In this document: in pieces, positions 18,212 through 27,115 of the stretch | Position numbering within the stretch: the stretch's first letter is position 1 | How the letters are laid out: each line of letters starts with the position of its first letter | The notes under the pieces: model-generated | Database searches by the model: none | The model's input: the letters and a program-made list of their open reading frames with translations, nothing else | Told to the model about the DNA's origin: nothing | Position numbers and translations under genes: made by a program | Origin: Sinomonas sp. ASV322 | GTDB lineage: Bacteria; Actinomycetota; Actinomycetes; Actinomycetales; Micrococcaceae | Length of the DNA: 64,000 nt | Reading direction: 5' to 3' | Assembly (NCBI RefSeq): GCF_030908245.1 | Contig: NZ_JAVFJJ010000013.1 | Location: 1-64,000, forward strand

Positions 18212-19090
18212 GTGGCAACATTCGCCCAGTGGGTCCAGGGCGCCCGCCCCCGGACCCTCCCCATGGCCGTCGCGCCGGTCATCGTCGGAAGCGCGGCCGC
18301 CTTCGGCCTCGGCTCGTTCAGGCCCGTCAACGCGGTCCTCGCGGCCCTCGTTGCCGTCATGCTCCAGGTCGGCGTGAACTACGCGAACGACTACTCTGAC
18401 GGGATCCGCGGGACCGACGACCATCGGGTGGGCCCCTTCCGGCTCGTGGGCGGCGGGGCGGCCGCTCCGGGCGCCGTCAAGCGGGCCGCGTTCCTCTCGT
18501 TCGGTGCGGCGGCCCTGTTCGGGCTCGCGCTTGTCGCGCTTTCGCAGACGTGGTGGCTCATCATCGTCGGTGCGGCGAGCGTCCTCGCGGCCTGGGGCTA
18601 CACGGGGGGCAAGCGGCCCTACGGGTACCTCGGCCTCGGGGACCTGTTCGTGTTCGTGTTCTTCGGCCTCGTCGCGACCCTCGGCACGACGTACACGCAG
18701 GCGCTCACGCTGAGCCCGGCCTCGTGGGCGGGGGCCATCGCGACGGGGCTCATCGCGGACGCGCTGCTCATGGCCAACAATGTGCGGGACATCCCCACGG
18801 ACCGCGTGGCGGGCAAGCGGACCCTCGCCGTCCGGCTGGGCGACCGCGCCGCACGCCTCTCGTACCCCGTGATGCTCGGCGTCGCCGTCGTCGCCGGGCT
18901 CGCGCTCGCCCCGTCGAATCCGTGGATGCTGCTCGTGCTCGCCCTCGTCCCCGCATGCGTTGCGCCGGCGCGGACGATGCTCTCGGGCGCCGCCGGACCG
19001 GGCCTCATTCCCGTCCTTCAGCAGACGGGCTTCATCAATCTGGGCTTCGCCGCCCTGTTCGCCGTCGCGTCCGTGCTGGGGCGCGGGTAA
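18212..19090 (+). CDS. menA: 1,4-dihydroxy-2-naphthoate polyprenyltransferase (292 aa)
   Basis: Integral membrane UbiA-family prenyltransferase attaching the isoprenoid tail to DHNA. The two Asp-rich motifs are NYANDYSDGIRGTDD (about 52-66) and NNVRDIPTDRVAGKRTLAVRLG; about nine helices are visible. The GTG at 18212 with AGGA 8 nt upstream is the start; the frame is open further upstream but overlaps menE out of frame. Last gene of the menB-menE-menA run. Confidence 0.94.
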   Translation: MATFAQWVQGARPRTLPMAVAPVIVGSAAAFGLGSFRPVNAVLAALVAVMLQVGVNYANDYSDGIRGTDDHRVGPFRLVGGGAAAPGAVKRAAFLSFGAAALFGLALVALSQTWWLIIVGAASVLAAWGYTGGKRPYGYLGLGDLFVFVFFGLVATLGTTYTQALTLSPASWAGAIATGLIADALLMANNVRDIPTDRVAGKRTLAVRLGDRAARLSYPVMLGVAVVAGLALAPSNPWMLLVLALVPACVAPARTMLSGAAGPGLIPVLQQTGFINLGFAALFAVASVLGRG

Positions 19091-19166
19091 CGCTACGGGG
19101 TACCGCCGCGCGACGCCGACCGCGCAGCGCGTCGGGACGCGCTCACGTGCAGGGTTCGCAGGTCGG

Positions 19167-19466
19167 TCACGCCTCGGCGGGGCCGCCCTCGCCCTCGGCC
19201 CGACGCTGGGCCTCGTCGATCGAATCCTCAGCCTCGGCGTCCTCCTGCTCGCGCGACGAGGTCACCTTCTTGCGCCCGCCGAACACGTCGCTCACGTCGG
19301 ACGCCGCGGCATTCCGCTGTCGGTTGAGGAACAGGAAGCTCACCGCGAACGCAATGATGACCGCGTACACCGCCGAGAGGACGCCACCGATGCCGAGCAG
19401 CAGGAACACCACGAACGGAATCACGAAAAGGGCCGCACGGATGAGGGTGTACTTCAAAAACGCCAC
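19167..19466 (-). CDS. DUF4229 small membrane protein (99 aa)
   Basis: Two membrane helices (about residues 8-30 and 33-48) are followed by a charged tail rich in Glu, Asp and Arg. The N-terminal FLKYTLIRAALFVIPFVV pattern matches actinobacterial DUF4229 proteins of unknown function that commonly lie beside menA or cytochrome c genes. The start is GTG 19466, set by a -10 box 6 nt upstream inside the shared palindrome at 19473-19485. Confidence 0.75.
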   Translation of the reverse strand: MAFLKYTLIRAALFVIPFVVFLLLGIGGVLSAVYAVIIAFAVSFLFLNRQRNAAASDVSDVFGGRKKVTSSREQEDAEAEDSIDEAQRRAEGEGGPAEA

Positions 19467-19472
19467 TAGCCA

Positions 19473-19485
19473 AGTTTACTAAACT
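19473..19485. promoter_or_regulatory. Palindromic divergent promoter (overlapping -10 boxes)
   Basis: AGTTTACTAAACT is a perfect palindrome about a central base. Read on either strand it gives TAAACT, which ends 6 nt before GTG 19466 (minus) and 6 nt before ATG 19492 (plus). One sequence can thus serve as the -10 element of two divergent leaderless transcripts. Confidence 0.7.
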
Positions 19486-19491
19486 AGCTCT

Positions 19492-19752
19492 ATGGCCCGT
19501 CTCCTGCCCGTCATCGTCATCCTGGCGGCATGGCTCTACGCGATGGTGGACTGCGCTATGGCCGACCGCGCGGCAGTGCGCGGCCTGTCCAAGACGTCGT
19601 GGTTCCTCATCACGATCCTTCCCGTCATCGGAACCCTTCTGTGGTTCATCTTCGGCCGGCCGCGGCGGACCGCTCCTCCGACGTCGGGCGACACGCGGGG
19701 GCGGCGCCCGGTGGCTCCGGACGACGATCCCGACTTCCTCCGCGGGCTCTGA
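19492..19752 (+). CDS. PLDc_N-domain small membrane protein (86 aa)
   Basis: Two membrane helices (about 4-22 and 37-55) with the short linker ADRAAVRGLSKTSWFLITILPVIGTLLWFIFGRPR, which is the phospholipase D-nuclease N-terminal (PLDc_N) pattern found in many tiny membrane proteins of unknown role. A basic and acidic tail follows. It shares the palindromic promoter with the divergent DUF4229 gene. Confidence 0.75.
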   Translation: MARLLPVIVILAAWLYAMVDCAMADRAAVRGLSKTSWFLITILPVIGTLLWFIFGRPRRTAPPTSGDTRGRRPVAPDDDPDFLRGL

Positions 19753-19873
19753 GCCTCGGCCGGGGCGGACGGCACAAGCTACGAGGCGCCCTTCCCCGCA
19801 ATGGGGCCGCTGGCCCGCGGCACAATAGCGGCGAAGCGGCACAGACGCGGAGGGGGCAACCCTGGTGCGGCGG

Positions 19874-21064
19874 TCAGCCCGCGCTCACGCCGCCGTACGA
19901 GTGGAGGCCCGTGAAGTAGATGTTCACGACCGTGAAGTTCACGATGATGCACACGTAGCCGACGATCCCGAGCCACGCCGCGCGGGTCCCCGTCCATCCA
20001 CGAGTGGCCCGCGCATGCAGGTACGCCGCGTAAACCACCCAGATGACGAAGCTCCAGACTTCCTTCGTGTCCCAGCCCCAGAACCGGCCCCATGCCTTCT
20101 CGGCCCAGATCGCGCCGAACATGACCGTGAGCGTCCAGCCGACGAAAGCGATCGTGTTGATCCGGTAGGAGAGCGTCTCGAGCGTGAGCGCGCTCGGCAC
20201 GAGCCGCATGAACCCGCCGTTGTCGAGGCCGCCCGCGGCGATCTTCGCCTCGCGGCGCGACTGGACGAGCTGGAGGACGGCCATTGAGAACGTGATCGTG
20301 AAGAGCGCCGAGGAGAGCACGGCGATCGAGACGTGGATGACGAGCCAGTAGCTCTGGAGCGCGGGCACGAGGTGCCCCACGGGCGTCCAGAAGGCGACAG
20401 CGGCGGCGACCATCATGACGACGACGAGGCCGAGGACGAACGTGCCGAGGAAGCGGAGATCACGCTTGATGAGGGTGATCAGGAAGACCGCCGTCACGAG
20501 GAGTGCACCGGTCGTGCAGAACTCGTACATGTTGCCCCACGGCACGCGCCCCGCGGCGATGCCTCGCGTCACGACCCCGGCCACATGGATCGCGAGGCCG
20601 AGGATGCTGAGCGCGACTCCGACGCGCGCGGCATTCCGCCGCGCCGCGTAGGCGAGCCCCCCGTCGGCCACGGCGGCCCGGCCCGAAGCGCCCCGGCCTG
20701 GAGCGCCCCGGCCTGGGGCGGGCGTGGCTGGGGCGGGCGTGGCTGGGGCTAGGGCGGGTGGGGCGGGAGATTCGTGCGACGGCGCAACCCGGCTTCCGCC
20801 GTCGGACGTTCCCTCCGCGTCGCTCGTCGTCGCCGATTCGGCTCCCCCCGCCATCGCGGGCACGGCTATCGAGGGCACCTTCGCGGCGGCCGTCGTGCCG
20901 GCTTTCGAACCGGCTTCGGCGAGCCGGGACGCATCGCGCTGGGCCGTCTTGCCGCTCGTCGCCATGTCCCACGCGAAGGCGAGGAACGCGATGACGTACG
21001 TGCCAGCGGCGAGGAGCATGAAGAGTTCGCTGTACTCGCCGAGCGTCTGGTTGATGGGTCCCAT
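19874..21064 (-). CDS. ccsB: System II cytochrome c biogenesis protein CcsB/ResC (396 aa)
   Basis: Heme-handling membrane subunit that with ResB attaches heme to apocytochromes c outside the membrane. It has the tryptophan-rich WGRFWGWDTKEVWSF motif, several helices and conserved His residues (for example near LVIHVSIAVLSS). A long Ala/Pro/Gly-rich linker (about 60-120) after the first helix is low complexity with short repeats such as APATPAP. The ATG overlaps the resB stop (TGATG), so translation is coupled. Last gene of the operon phosphatase-tlpA-ccdA-resB-ccsB. Confidence 0.93.
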   Translation of the reverse strand: MGPINQTLGEYSELFMLLAAGTYVIAFLAFAWDMATSGKTAQRDASRLAEAGSKAGTTAAAKVPSIAVPAMAGGAESATTSDAEGTSDGGSRVAPSHESPAPPALAPATPAPATPAPGRGAPGRGASGRAAVADGGLAYAARRNAARVGVALSILGLAIHVAGVVTRGIAAGRVPWGNMYEFCTTGALLVTAVFLITLIKRDLRFLGTFVLGLVVVMMVAAAVAFWTPVGHLVPALQSYWLVIHVSIAVLSSALFTITFSMAVLQLVQSRREAKIAAGGLDNGGFMRLVPSALTLETLSYRINTIAFVGWTLTVMFGAIWAEKAWGRFWGWDTKEVWSFVIWVVYAAYLHARATRGWTGTRAAWLGIVGYVCIIVNFTVVNIYFTGLHSYGGVSAG

Positions 21065-22821
21065 CACAGGCCCTTCCCTGAGGTTGACTGAGAAGTATTA
21101 TCCGCCGCGTCCTCCGGCAGCCCCCATGCCTTCGTGAGAAGCTCGCGCACCGCGCGCCCCTCGCCCGCGAGGCCGTGGTCCTCGCCGCGCGCGAGGAGGC
21201 CGTACTCGACCATCGTCCGGCCGTCCTCGTGGTCGCCGAACCGAACCCACAGGCGGCGCCGCGGCACGAAGAGCGACGCGATGAGCCCGGCGAGGGAGAA
21301 CAGCGCGAAGCCGAGCGCCCACGTCTGGCCGGGGTTGTGGTGGATGTCGAGGCCCACGTAGCGCTTGAGGCCGTCGAAGCTGATGGAGCCCTGCCCGTCC
21401 GGAAGCGAGTACGACTGCCCCGCGCTCAGCACGATGCCCTTCGCCGGGAGGTCGCGGCCATTGACCTGCTTGAGCTTGGAGACGTCGAGCGCGTAGACGT
21501 TCTGCGGCGTGCCCTTGTCGAGGCCGAGGTCGCCCACGTAGGAGTTGAGGCTCAGCTGAGGGTTGAGGGGATCGGGATCGGCGCTGAAGGACACGCCGTC
21601 CTGGCCTTTCACGGCGGTCGGCAGGAAGAAGCCGACGAATCCGAGCTGGGTCGGCTTCGCGTCCGGGGCCTTGATGACGATCGTGGACGTGTAGACCGTG
21701 TCCATGGTCTGGGCCGGAATGGGGCCCTGGTAGGCGATCTTCCCGTCGCCGCCGCGCACCGTGACGACGGGCGCGTAGCCGTTGCCGACGAGGTACAGGT
21801 CGGTGTCGCCGATGCTCAGGGGATCGTTGACCTTGAGGTCCTGATCCTTCGCCGCGGACTCGGGCGAATCCTTGGTCGTGACGTGCGCCGTGAAGTCGAG
21901 CGGCTGGCCGAACTTGCCGGGCGACTCGCGGTCGTAGCGCACGTCGAACTTGTCGAGCTTGATGGAGTAGGGCTTGAGCCACGACGACTGGAAGTCGGTC
22001 CCCGGATTGAACTGGTCGTAGCCCACGAGGGTGTTCACGAACGTGTCCCCCTCGACGAGGATGCGCTGCCCGCTGTAGCCGAAGAGGATCCCGACGGCGA
22101 CGGAGACGAGCACGCCCACGAGCCCGCCATGGAAGCAGAGGTTCCCTAGCTCCTTGAGATAGCCGCGCTCGGCACCCACCGAGGCAAGGGCGTTACGTCG
22201 GCGAGCCCCGCCCGAGCCGGCGGGCCCAGCGTCCGCCGAGCCGGCGCCGCGCTTGACAACGTCGGCGCCCGCTGAGTCGTCGCCGCCCACAGGAGTTCGC
22301 AGCTCCACTCGGTAGCCGCGCTTCTTGAGCAGCGCCGTCGCCTGCTCGGCCGCCACCGCGGAGCCCAGTCCTTGCTCGGCCGGGACCACGAGCGTCCCGT
22401 AGACGGGAAGCCGCGAGAGGCGCGCCGGCGTGCGCGGGGGCTTGGACCGCCATGCCTTCCAGTGCGCGATCGCCCGGGGCACCACACAGCCGATGAGCGA
22501 GATGAACAGGAGCAGGTAGATCGCCGAGAACCAGACGGACGAATAGACGTCGAACACCTGGAGCTTGTCGAGGATCGGCCCGTAGTCCGCGTGGTCCTTG
22601 AGGTACTGGGTCACGACGGCCGGATTGATCGGACGCTGCGGGAACAGCGAGCCCGGAACGGCGGCCACCGCGAGAAGCAGGAGCAGGAACAGCGCCGTGC
22701 GCATGCTCGTGAGCTGGGTCCACGCCCAGCGCAGCGTGCCGAGGATCCCGAGGGCGGGGAGGGCGACGTCGTCGCGCTTCGCGTTGCGCGGCTTCTTGGA
22801 GTTCGGTGTCTTCAGGCTCAT
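21064..22821 (-). CDS. resB: Cytochrome c biogenesis protein ResB (585 aa)
   Basis: Partner of CcsB in System II heme ligation. Three helices occur in the first third (about 40-60, 95-115, 210-230), then a large extracellular domain, then a last helix (WALGFALFSLAGLIASLFVPRRRLWVRF). The paired SMRTALFLLLLLAVAAVPGSLFPQR opening is diagnostic. A Gly/Ala/Ser-rich stretch near residues 185-205 looks like a linker. The ATG at 22821 overlaps the ccdA stop by one base; upstream read-through in the same frame is not coding. Confidence 0.93.
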   Translation of the reverse strand: MSLKTPNSKKPRNAKRDDVALPALGILGTLRWAWTQLTSMRTALFLLLLLAVAAVPGSLFPQRPINPAVVTQYLKDHADYGPILDKLQVFDVYSSVWFSAIYLLLFISLIGCVVPRAIAHWKAWRSKPPRTPARLSRLPVYGTLVVPAEQGLGSAVAAEQATALLKKRGYRVELRTPVGGDDSAGADVVKRGAGSADAGPAGSGGARRRNALASVGAERGYLKELGNLCFHGGLVGVLVSVAVGILFGYSGQRILVEGDTFVNTLVGYDQFNPGTDFQSSWLKPYSIKLDKFDVRYDRESPGKFGQPLDFTAHVTTKDSPESAAKDQDLKVNDPLSIGDTDLYLVGNGYAPVVTVRGGDGKIAYQGPIPAQTMDTVYTSTIVIKAPDAKPTQLGFVGFFLPTAVKGQDGVSFSADPDPLNPQLSLNSYVGDLGLDKGTPQNVYALDVSKLKQVNGRDLPAKGIVLSAGQSYSLPDGQGSISFDGLKRYVGLDIHHNPGQTWALGFALFSLAGLIASLFVPRRRLWVRFGDHEDGRTMVEYGLLARGEDHGLAGEGRAVRELLTKAWGLPEDAADNTSQSTSGKGL

Positions 22822-23573
22822 CAGATGGGCGGCCTCACGGTTCCGATCCACAGCTGCAGCTGGGAAATCCAATGGCTCCACACGCCCGAGACGATGAGCA
22901 CGCCGATGAGGATCAGCATGCCGCCGCCGAAGGCCTGCAGTGCCCTGCGGTGCTTCTTGAAGAATTTGAGTGCGCCCATGCCGCGGCGGAACGCGAGGGC
23001 GATGAGGAGGAACGGCACGCCGAGGCCGAGGCAGTAGATAAATGTCAAAAAGGCGCCCTTGTAGGCGGTCGGACCGTCCGTGAACGCGAGCAACTGGACC
23101 GAGGCGAGGGTCGGACCGATGCACGGGACCCAGCCAAGCCCGAAGGTGATCCCGAGGACGGGCGCGCCCCAGAGGCCCGCGGGCGGCTTCGCATGCACCC
23201 GCGCCTCGCGCTGGAAGATCCCGAGCCCGCCCATGAACACGATGCCCATGAGGACGACGACGATGCCCAGCACGCGCGTGAGCCACACCTGGGAGGTCGC
23301 GAGCCACGAGCCGAGCTGGCCGAACACGGCCCCCGTCGCGACGAACACCACCGTGAAGCCCAGCACGAAGAGCCCGATGCCCGCGACCATGCGGCCGCGC
23401 TTCTGCTTCTCGAGATCCACGCCCGTGAGGCCCGTGACGTAGCCGAGATAGCCAGGAACGAGCGGGAGGACGCACGGCGAGAGGAACGAGACGATGCCTG
23501 CTAGCAGTGCAACGGGTATGGCAAGCAGAAGAGAGCCGTTCAGGACGGCCTCACTGAAGCTGTTCGCGCCCAC
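22821..23573 (-). CDS. ccdA: Thiol-disulfide membrane transporter CcdA (250 aa)
   Basis: Moves reducing equivalents across the membrane to the extracytoplasmic thioredoxin. Six helices; the two redox cysteines are in FLSPCVLPLVPGYLGY and GWVPCIGPTLA. The start is GTG 23573, which lies one base after the tlpA stop; an in-frame start at 23651 would overlap tlpA by 77 bp and adds Ser/Arg-rich sequence unlike the family. Confidence 0.92.
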   Translation of the reverse strand: MGANSFSEAVLNGSLLLAIPVALLAGIVSFLSPCVLPLVPGYLGYVTGLTGVDLEKQKRGRMVAGIGLFVLGFTVVFVATGAVFGQLGSWLATSQVWLTRVLGIVVVLMGIVFMGGLGIFQREARVHAKPPAGLWGAPVLGITFGLGWVPCIGPTLASVQLLAFTDGPTAYKGAFLTFIYCLGLGVPFLLIALAFRRGMGALKFFKKHRRALQAFGGGMLILIGVLIVSGVWSHWISQLQLWIGTVRPPI

Positions 23574-23574
23574 G

Positions 23575-24183
23575 CTACTCGGCCGCCGCAGACTCGATGA
23601 GCGCCTTGAGCGTGCCCTTGTCGAGCTCGCCGAGGATGCGCGCAGAGACACGCCCCTGCTTGTCGAGGACGAGCGTCGTGGGGACGGCCCCGGGCGGGAC
23701 CATGCCGGAAACCGCGAGGAGGACTCGGCCGTCCTGGTCGTTGAAGCTCGGGTACGTGATGCCGAAGTTCTGCTCGAACGCCTCGGCTGTGCCCTTCTCG
23801 TCGCGCAGGTTCACGCCGTAGAACACGACGCCCTGAGGGGCGAACTCGTCGTGGAGCTGTTTGAGGCTCGGCGCCTCGACACGGCACGGCGCGCACGACG
23901 CGAACCAGAAGTTGAGCACCGTCACGTGGCCCGCGAAGGACGCCGAGCCCACCGTCTTGCCGTCGTAGAGCGTCCCCGTGAACGCGACCGGTGGCTTGCG
24001 CTGGTCCTTCGCGTATTCAGTGACCGAGCCGTCGCCCGCGACGTAGTTCTTGTTGTCGCCCGCGCGGGCCTGCTGGGCGAGCGGATCGTTCGCGGCACAG
24101 GCCGAGAGTCCCCCGAGCGCGATGGGGAGGGCGACGGCGAACGCGAGGATGCGTCGGCGGGACGGATGGACTGGGCTCGCCAT
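23575..24183 (-). CDS. TlpA/ResA-like thioredoxin lipoprotein (202 aa)
   Basis: Membrane-anchored thiol-disulfide oxidoreductase that keeps apocytochrome c cysteines reduced. A lipoprotein signal ends in the lipobox LSACAA (Cys at about 29); the redox active site is FWFASCAPCRVEAPSL with CxxC, and the ResA-type insertion and cis-Pro (GAVPTTLVLD) follow. Its ATG begins immediately after the upstream stop (TGAATG). Homologous order is known in mycobacteria (Rv0525-Rv0529). Confidence 0.92.
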   Translation of the reverse strand: MASPVHPSRRRILAFAVALPIALGGLSACAANDPLAQQARAGDNKNYVAGDGSVTEYAKDQRKPPVAFTGTLYDGKTVGSASFAGHVTVLNFWFASCAPCRVEAPSLKQLHDEFAPQGVVFYGVNLRDEKGTAEAFEQNFGITYPSFNDQDGRVLLAVSGMVPPGAVPTTLVLDKQGRVSARILGELDKGTLKALIESAAAE

Positions 24184-24852
24184 TCAGGCTCCCGGAGTGG
24201 TCGCGGCGCCGGGGAGGAGGGCCGCGGCGGGCTCGGTGTAGCGGATGGAGACGACGGCGCCCGTCGTGGTATCGACGGTGAGGCTCGTGAGGGAGGCAAG
24301 GGTGCATTCGCGCTTGCGCGGATCGTGCCAGAGCGCGCGGCCTTCGGCCTTGAGCCGGGTCGCCCAGATAGGGAGCTGGTGGGCCACGAGGATCGCCTGC
24401 GCGCCATCGCCTCCACGTTCGACGGCGGTGCGCGCCGCATCGACGACGGCCGCCAGGACGCGGGCCGCCTGGGCCTCGTACGGCTCGCCCCACGAGGGCC
24501 GGAACGGGTTCACGAGATAGCGCCAGTGGCGCGGCTTCGCGAGCTCGGCGGGATTGACCTTGAGGCCCTCGAAGTGATTCTCGGCCTCGATGATGCGCGG
24601 TTCCGTCTCGAGCTCGAGGCCGAGGGCGGCGGCGGTCGGGGCCGCTGTCTCCTGCGCACGGGTCAGAGGCGACGCCGCGAGCAGGACGATGCGGGCGCCG
24701 TCGTGCGCTTGCTCGGCAAAGTGCTCGGCGACGCACTCCGCCATCTGGCGCCCGCGCTCGGAGAGGTGGTACTCCGGAAGTCGGCCGTAGAGCACTCCGG
24801 CGGGGTTGTGGACCTCGCCATGGCGCAGCAGATGGACGGTGGAAGAAGGCAT
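24184..24852 (-). CDS. Histidine phosphatase family protein (222 aa)
   Basis: Phosphoglycerate-mutase-like phosphatase. The catalytic RHG motif lies in VHLLRHGEVHNP near the N-terminus, with SPLTRAQETAAP and AILVAHQLPIWA giving the second arginine and histidine. It leads the cytochrome c operon, as its homologue Rv0525 does in Mycobacterium; the substrate is unknown. ATG 24852 is preferred because homologues begin close to the RHG strand; an in-frame GTG at 24894 is possible. Confidence 0.85.
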   Translation of the reverse strand: MPSSTVHLLRHGEVHNPAGVLYGRLPEYHLSERGRQMAECVAEHFAEQAHDGARIVLLAASPLTRAQETAAPTAAALGLELETEPRIIEAENHFEGLKVNPAELAKPRHWRYLVNPFRPSWGEPYEAQAARVLAAVVDAARTAVERGGDGAQAILVAHQLPIWATRLKAEGRALWHDPRKRECTLASLTSLTVDTTTGAVVSIRYTEPAAALLPGAATTPGA

Positions 24853-24996
24853 GGCATCCAGTTTCTCAAATGTGGGAGGCTGCGGAGAAATCACCTGGGT
24901 GGCCCGGACTGCCTCCGCCCCTCATTCTACAGACAGTAGAACTACTCGCCCTTCCCGAGAGTTCCCTGTGAAATATGACACAGACGGTAGCGGAAG

Positions 24997-25034
24997 ATGC
25001 ATTTGCATGGATATGCTGAGTTCATTGATTGACA
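24997..25034 (+). promoter_or_regulatory. Palindrome and -35-like element before yceI
   Basis: ATGCATTTGCAT (24997-25008) is an inverted repeat with 5-bp arms, and TTGACA stands at 25029-25034. A repressor site is plausible but the promoter geometry is not clear. Confidence 0.35.
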
Positions 25035-25063
25035 CCTCAACTAACTATCGAAGGAGAACCCCC

Positions 25064-25612
25064 GTGACTGTCCCCACTGGCATCACCCCCGGCATCTGGA
25101 CCCTCGACATCGCCCACAGCGACATTGCGTTCACCGTGCGCCACGCCGGCATCAGCAAGGTCCGCGGCCGCTTCACCGACGCCGCCGGAACGGTCAACGT
25201 CGGCCACAGCCTCGCCGAGACGAAAATCGAGGCCACCGTCAAGACCGCCTCATTCGATTCGGGCGACGTCAACCGCGACGGCCACGTCAAGGGCGCCGAC
25301 TTCTTCGACGTCGAGGAGTTCCCCGAGATGACGTTCGCCTCGACGGCGATCGAGCACAACGGCGAGTCCTACGACGTCACGGGCGACCTCACGATCAAGG
25401 GCGTGACCCAGCAGGTCACGATCGAGACCGAGTTCAACGGCGTGGCGGTGGACCCGTTCGGCACCACCCGCGCAGGCCTCTCGGGCGAGACCACAATCTC
25501 CCGCAAGGAGTTCGGCCTCACGTGGAACGCCGTGCTCGAGGCCGGTGGCGTGCTCGTGAGCGACAAGGTCGTCATCTCCCTCGACCTCGCGTTCACGGCC
25601 CCGCAGGCCTGA
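25064..25612 (+). CDS. YceI family protein (182 aa)
   Basis: Lipocalin-like YceI fold that binds polyisoprenoids or amphiphiles. Family signatures: WTLDIAHSDIAFTVRHAGISKVRGRF, FDVEEFPEMTFASTAIE, VTGDLTIKGVTQQV and ISRKEFGLTWN. No signal peptide is present, so this is the cytoplasmic actinobacterial form. The GTG at 25064 has GGAGAA 5 nt upstream; other in-frame starts upstream lack a ribosome site. It diverges from the phosphatase-cytochrome operon. Confidence 0.9.
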   Translation: MTVPTGITPGIWTLDIAHSDIAFTVRHAGISKVRGRFTDAAGTVNVGHSLAETKIEATVKTASFDSGDVNRDGHVKGADFFDVEEFPEMTFASTAIEHNGESYDVTGDLTIKGVTQQVTIETEFNGVAVDPFGTTRAGLSGETTISRKEFGLTWNAVLEAGGVLVSDKVVISLDLAFTAPQA

Positions 25613-25864
25613 TCTGCGGCTCCGCCCTCGCGGCGACAACCTCTTGCAGCGCCGGTCCGGGTTCGCCCGGGCCGGCGCTGCGCGTTCCTGACCGGTTGTT
25701 ATGTCCCAATTCGTTCGGGACGCGGCGCGGCTGCTCCCGACACGAGGCCGACCGTCCGAGAAGTGGACCGGAACGCCGGGCCATCCGCGGGTGCGGCCGG
25801 TATGGTGGGCAGTGCGGGGACGGGACAGGTGCCGCTCCGTAGGAGCCGACCGGAGGACCAGGCC

Positions 25865-27097
25865 ATGCCCACGTCATCAGAGCAGCCCGACGAGCCACGC
25901 GACGAGGCCTCGGCCAACGAGCCGCGGCGCGCCCCGGCTGGCCCGCCCGCCGAGCCGGCTTCCGGGGAGTCGCAGCCCGCCGAGCCCGGGGAACCCACCG
26001 CACGCGAGGAGCAGCCCACCCCCGCGGAGACGAGTGAGCCCGCCGGCAGTGAAGCGTCCGTCGGTGAGGCGTCCGCCAGCGAACCGGCCGCCGGTGAACA
26101 GGCCGCCAGTGAGCCGGCCGCCGGTGAGGCGTCCGCCAGCGAGCCCGCCGCCGGTGAGGCGTCCGCCAGCGAGCCGGCCGCCAGCGAACAGGCCGCCAGC
26201 GAGCCGGCCGCCAGCGAACAGGCCGCCAGCGGGCCGAATCCCCCGGCGCCGGGCGAGCCACGGCCTGCCCCACGCTACGGGCAGTACGCACCCGGCTTCG
26301 AGCCGCAGCAGCAGCCCGCTCAGCCGCCCCAGTTTCCGCAGTATGGGCAGCAGGCGCCAGGCTCGGGGCAGCAGGGTCCTGCTTATGGCCAGCCGCCCTA
26401 CGGCCAACCCCAGCAGTACGGCCAGCAGCCGCCCCAGTACGGCCAGCCCCCGCAATACGCCCAGCCACAGTACGGCCAGCCCCAGCAGTACGGCCAGCCA
26501 CAGTACGGCCAGCCCCCGCAGTACGGCCAGCAGCCTCCCCTGTACGGCCAGCCGCCGGCCCAGCCGTACGGCTATGGGGCCACTGCGCGGGTGCCGGGCC
26601 CGAACGCGCAGCGGGCCGCAGTCAACATCGCCTTTTGGCTCCTGATCGCGACGGCGGCGGCCGAGGTGATTTTCGGCGTCGTCGGCCTCCTGATCAATCT
26701 CGGAAGCACGAGCGTTCTGCGTACGGTGTACGACGAGCAGACGGCAGGCCGGCCGGCGTCGTTCACGTACGAAGAGTTCAAGAGCATCGTCGTCGCCGTC
26801 CTGTGGATCACCTTCGGGGGAGCAGTCGTCAACGCGATCGTCGTCGGACTCTGCGCGTTCTTCCTCCGCAAGGGGCGACGGTGGAGCCGCATCCTCGGAA
26901 CCGTCTTCCTCGGGCTCTCGCTGCTTTCCTTCTTCAGCGCGGGATTCTTCGCACTCATCACGATCGCGCTGGCCGTGGTCGCGATCATCATGTTGTTCCG
27001 CCCGGGCGTGACCGCGCACATCAACGCGCACAACACGTTCGAGAACCCCTACACGCCCGGACCTCCGCGGACGTTCGGCAACCCCTACGGCCAGTAG
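25865..27097 (+). CDS. Repeat-rich membrane protein, first paralogue (410 aa)
   Basis: Unknown function. Residues 1-130 are Glu/Ala/Ser/Pro-rich with repeated [10 protein letters not shown]-type units; 131-240 are Gln/Pro/Tyr/Gly-rich with repeated QYGQP units; the C-terminal 170 residues hold four helices ([83 protein letters not shown]). This tail-plus-membrane layout is frequent in actinobacterial envelope proteins. GGAGG lies 8 nt before the ATG; the frame is open upstream to 25763 without good signals. It pairs with the next gene, which has a related membrane part. Confidence 0.7.
   Translation: MPTSSEQPDEPRDEASANEPRRAPAGPPAEPASGESQPAEPGEPTAREEQPTPAETSEPAGSEASVGEASASEPAAGEQAASEPAAGEASASEPAAGEASASEPAASEQAASEPAASEQAASGPNPPAPGEPRPAPRYGQYAPGFEPQQQPAQPPQFPQYGQQAPGSGQQGPAYGQPPYGQPQQYGQQPPQYGQPPQYAQPQYGQPQQYGQPQYGQPPQYGQQPPLYGQPPAQPYGYGATARVPGPNAQRAAVNIAFWLLIATAAAEVIFGVVGLLINLGSTSVLRTVYDEQTAGRPASFTYEEFKSIVVAVLWITFGGAVVNAIVVGLCAFFLRKGRRWSRILGTVFLGLSLLSFFSAGFFALITIALAVVAIIMLFRPGVTAHINAHNTFENPYTPGPPRTFGNPYGQ
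26036..26570 (+). repeat. In-frame repeat tracts in the membrane protein
   Basis: Two low-complexity blocks: GCGTCCGCCAGCGAGCC-like units of 24-30 bp (26060-26235), then CAGTACGGCCAGC-like units (26395-26560). Both keep the frame. Confidence 0.8.
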
Positions 27098-27115
27098 CAG
27101 GAAGGGCAGGAGACA

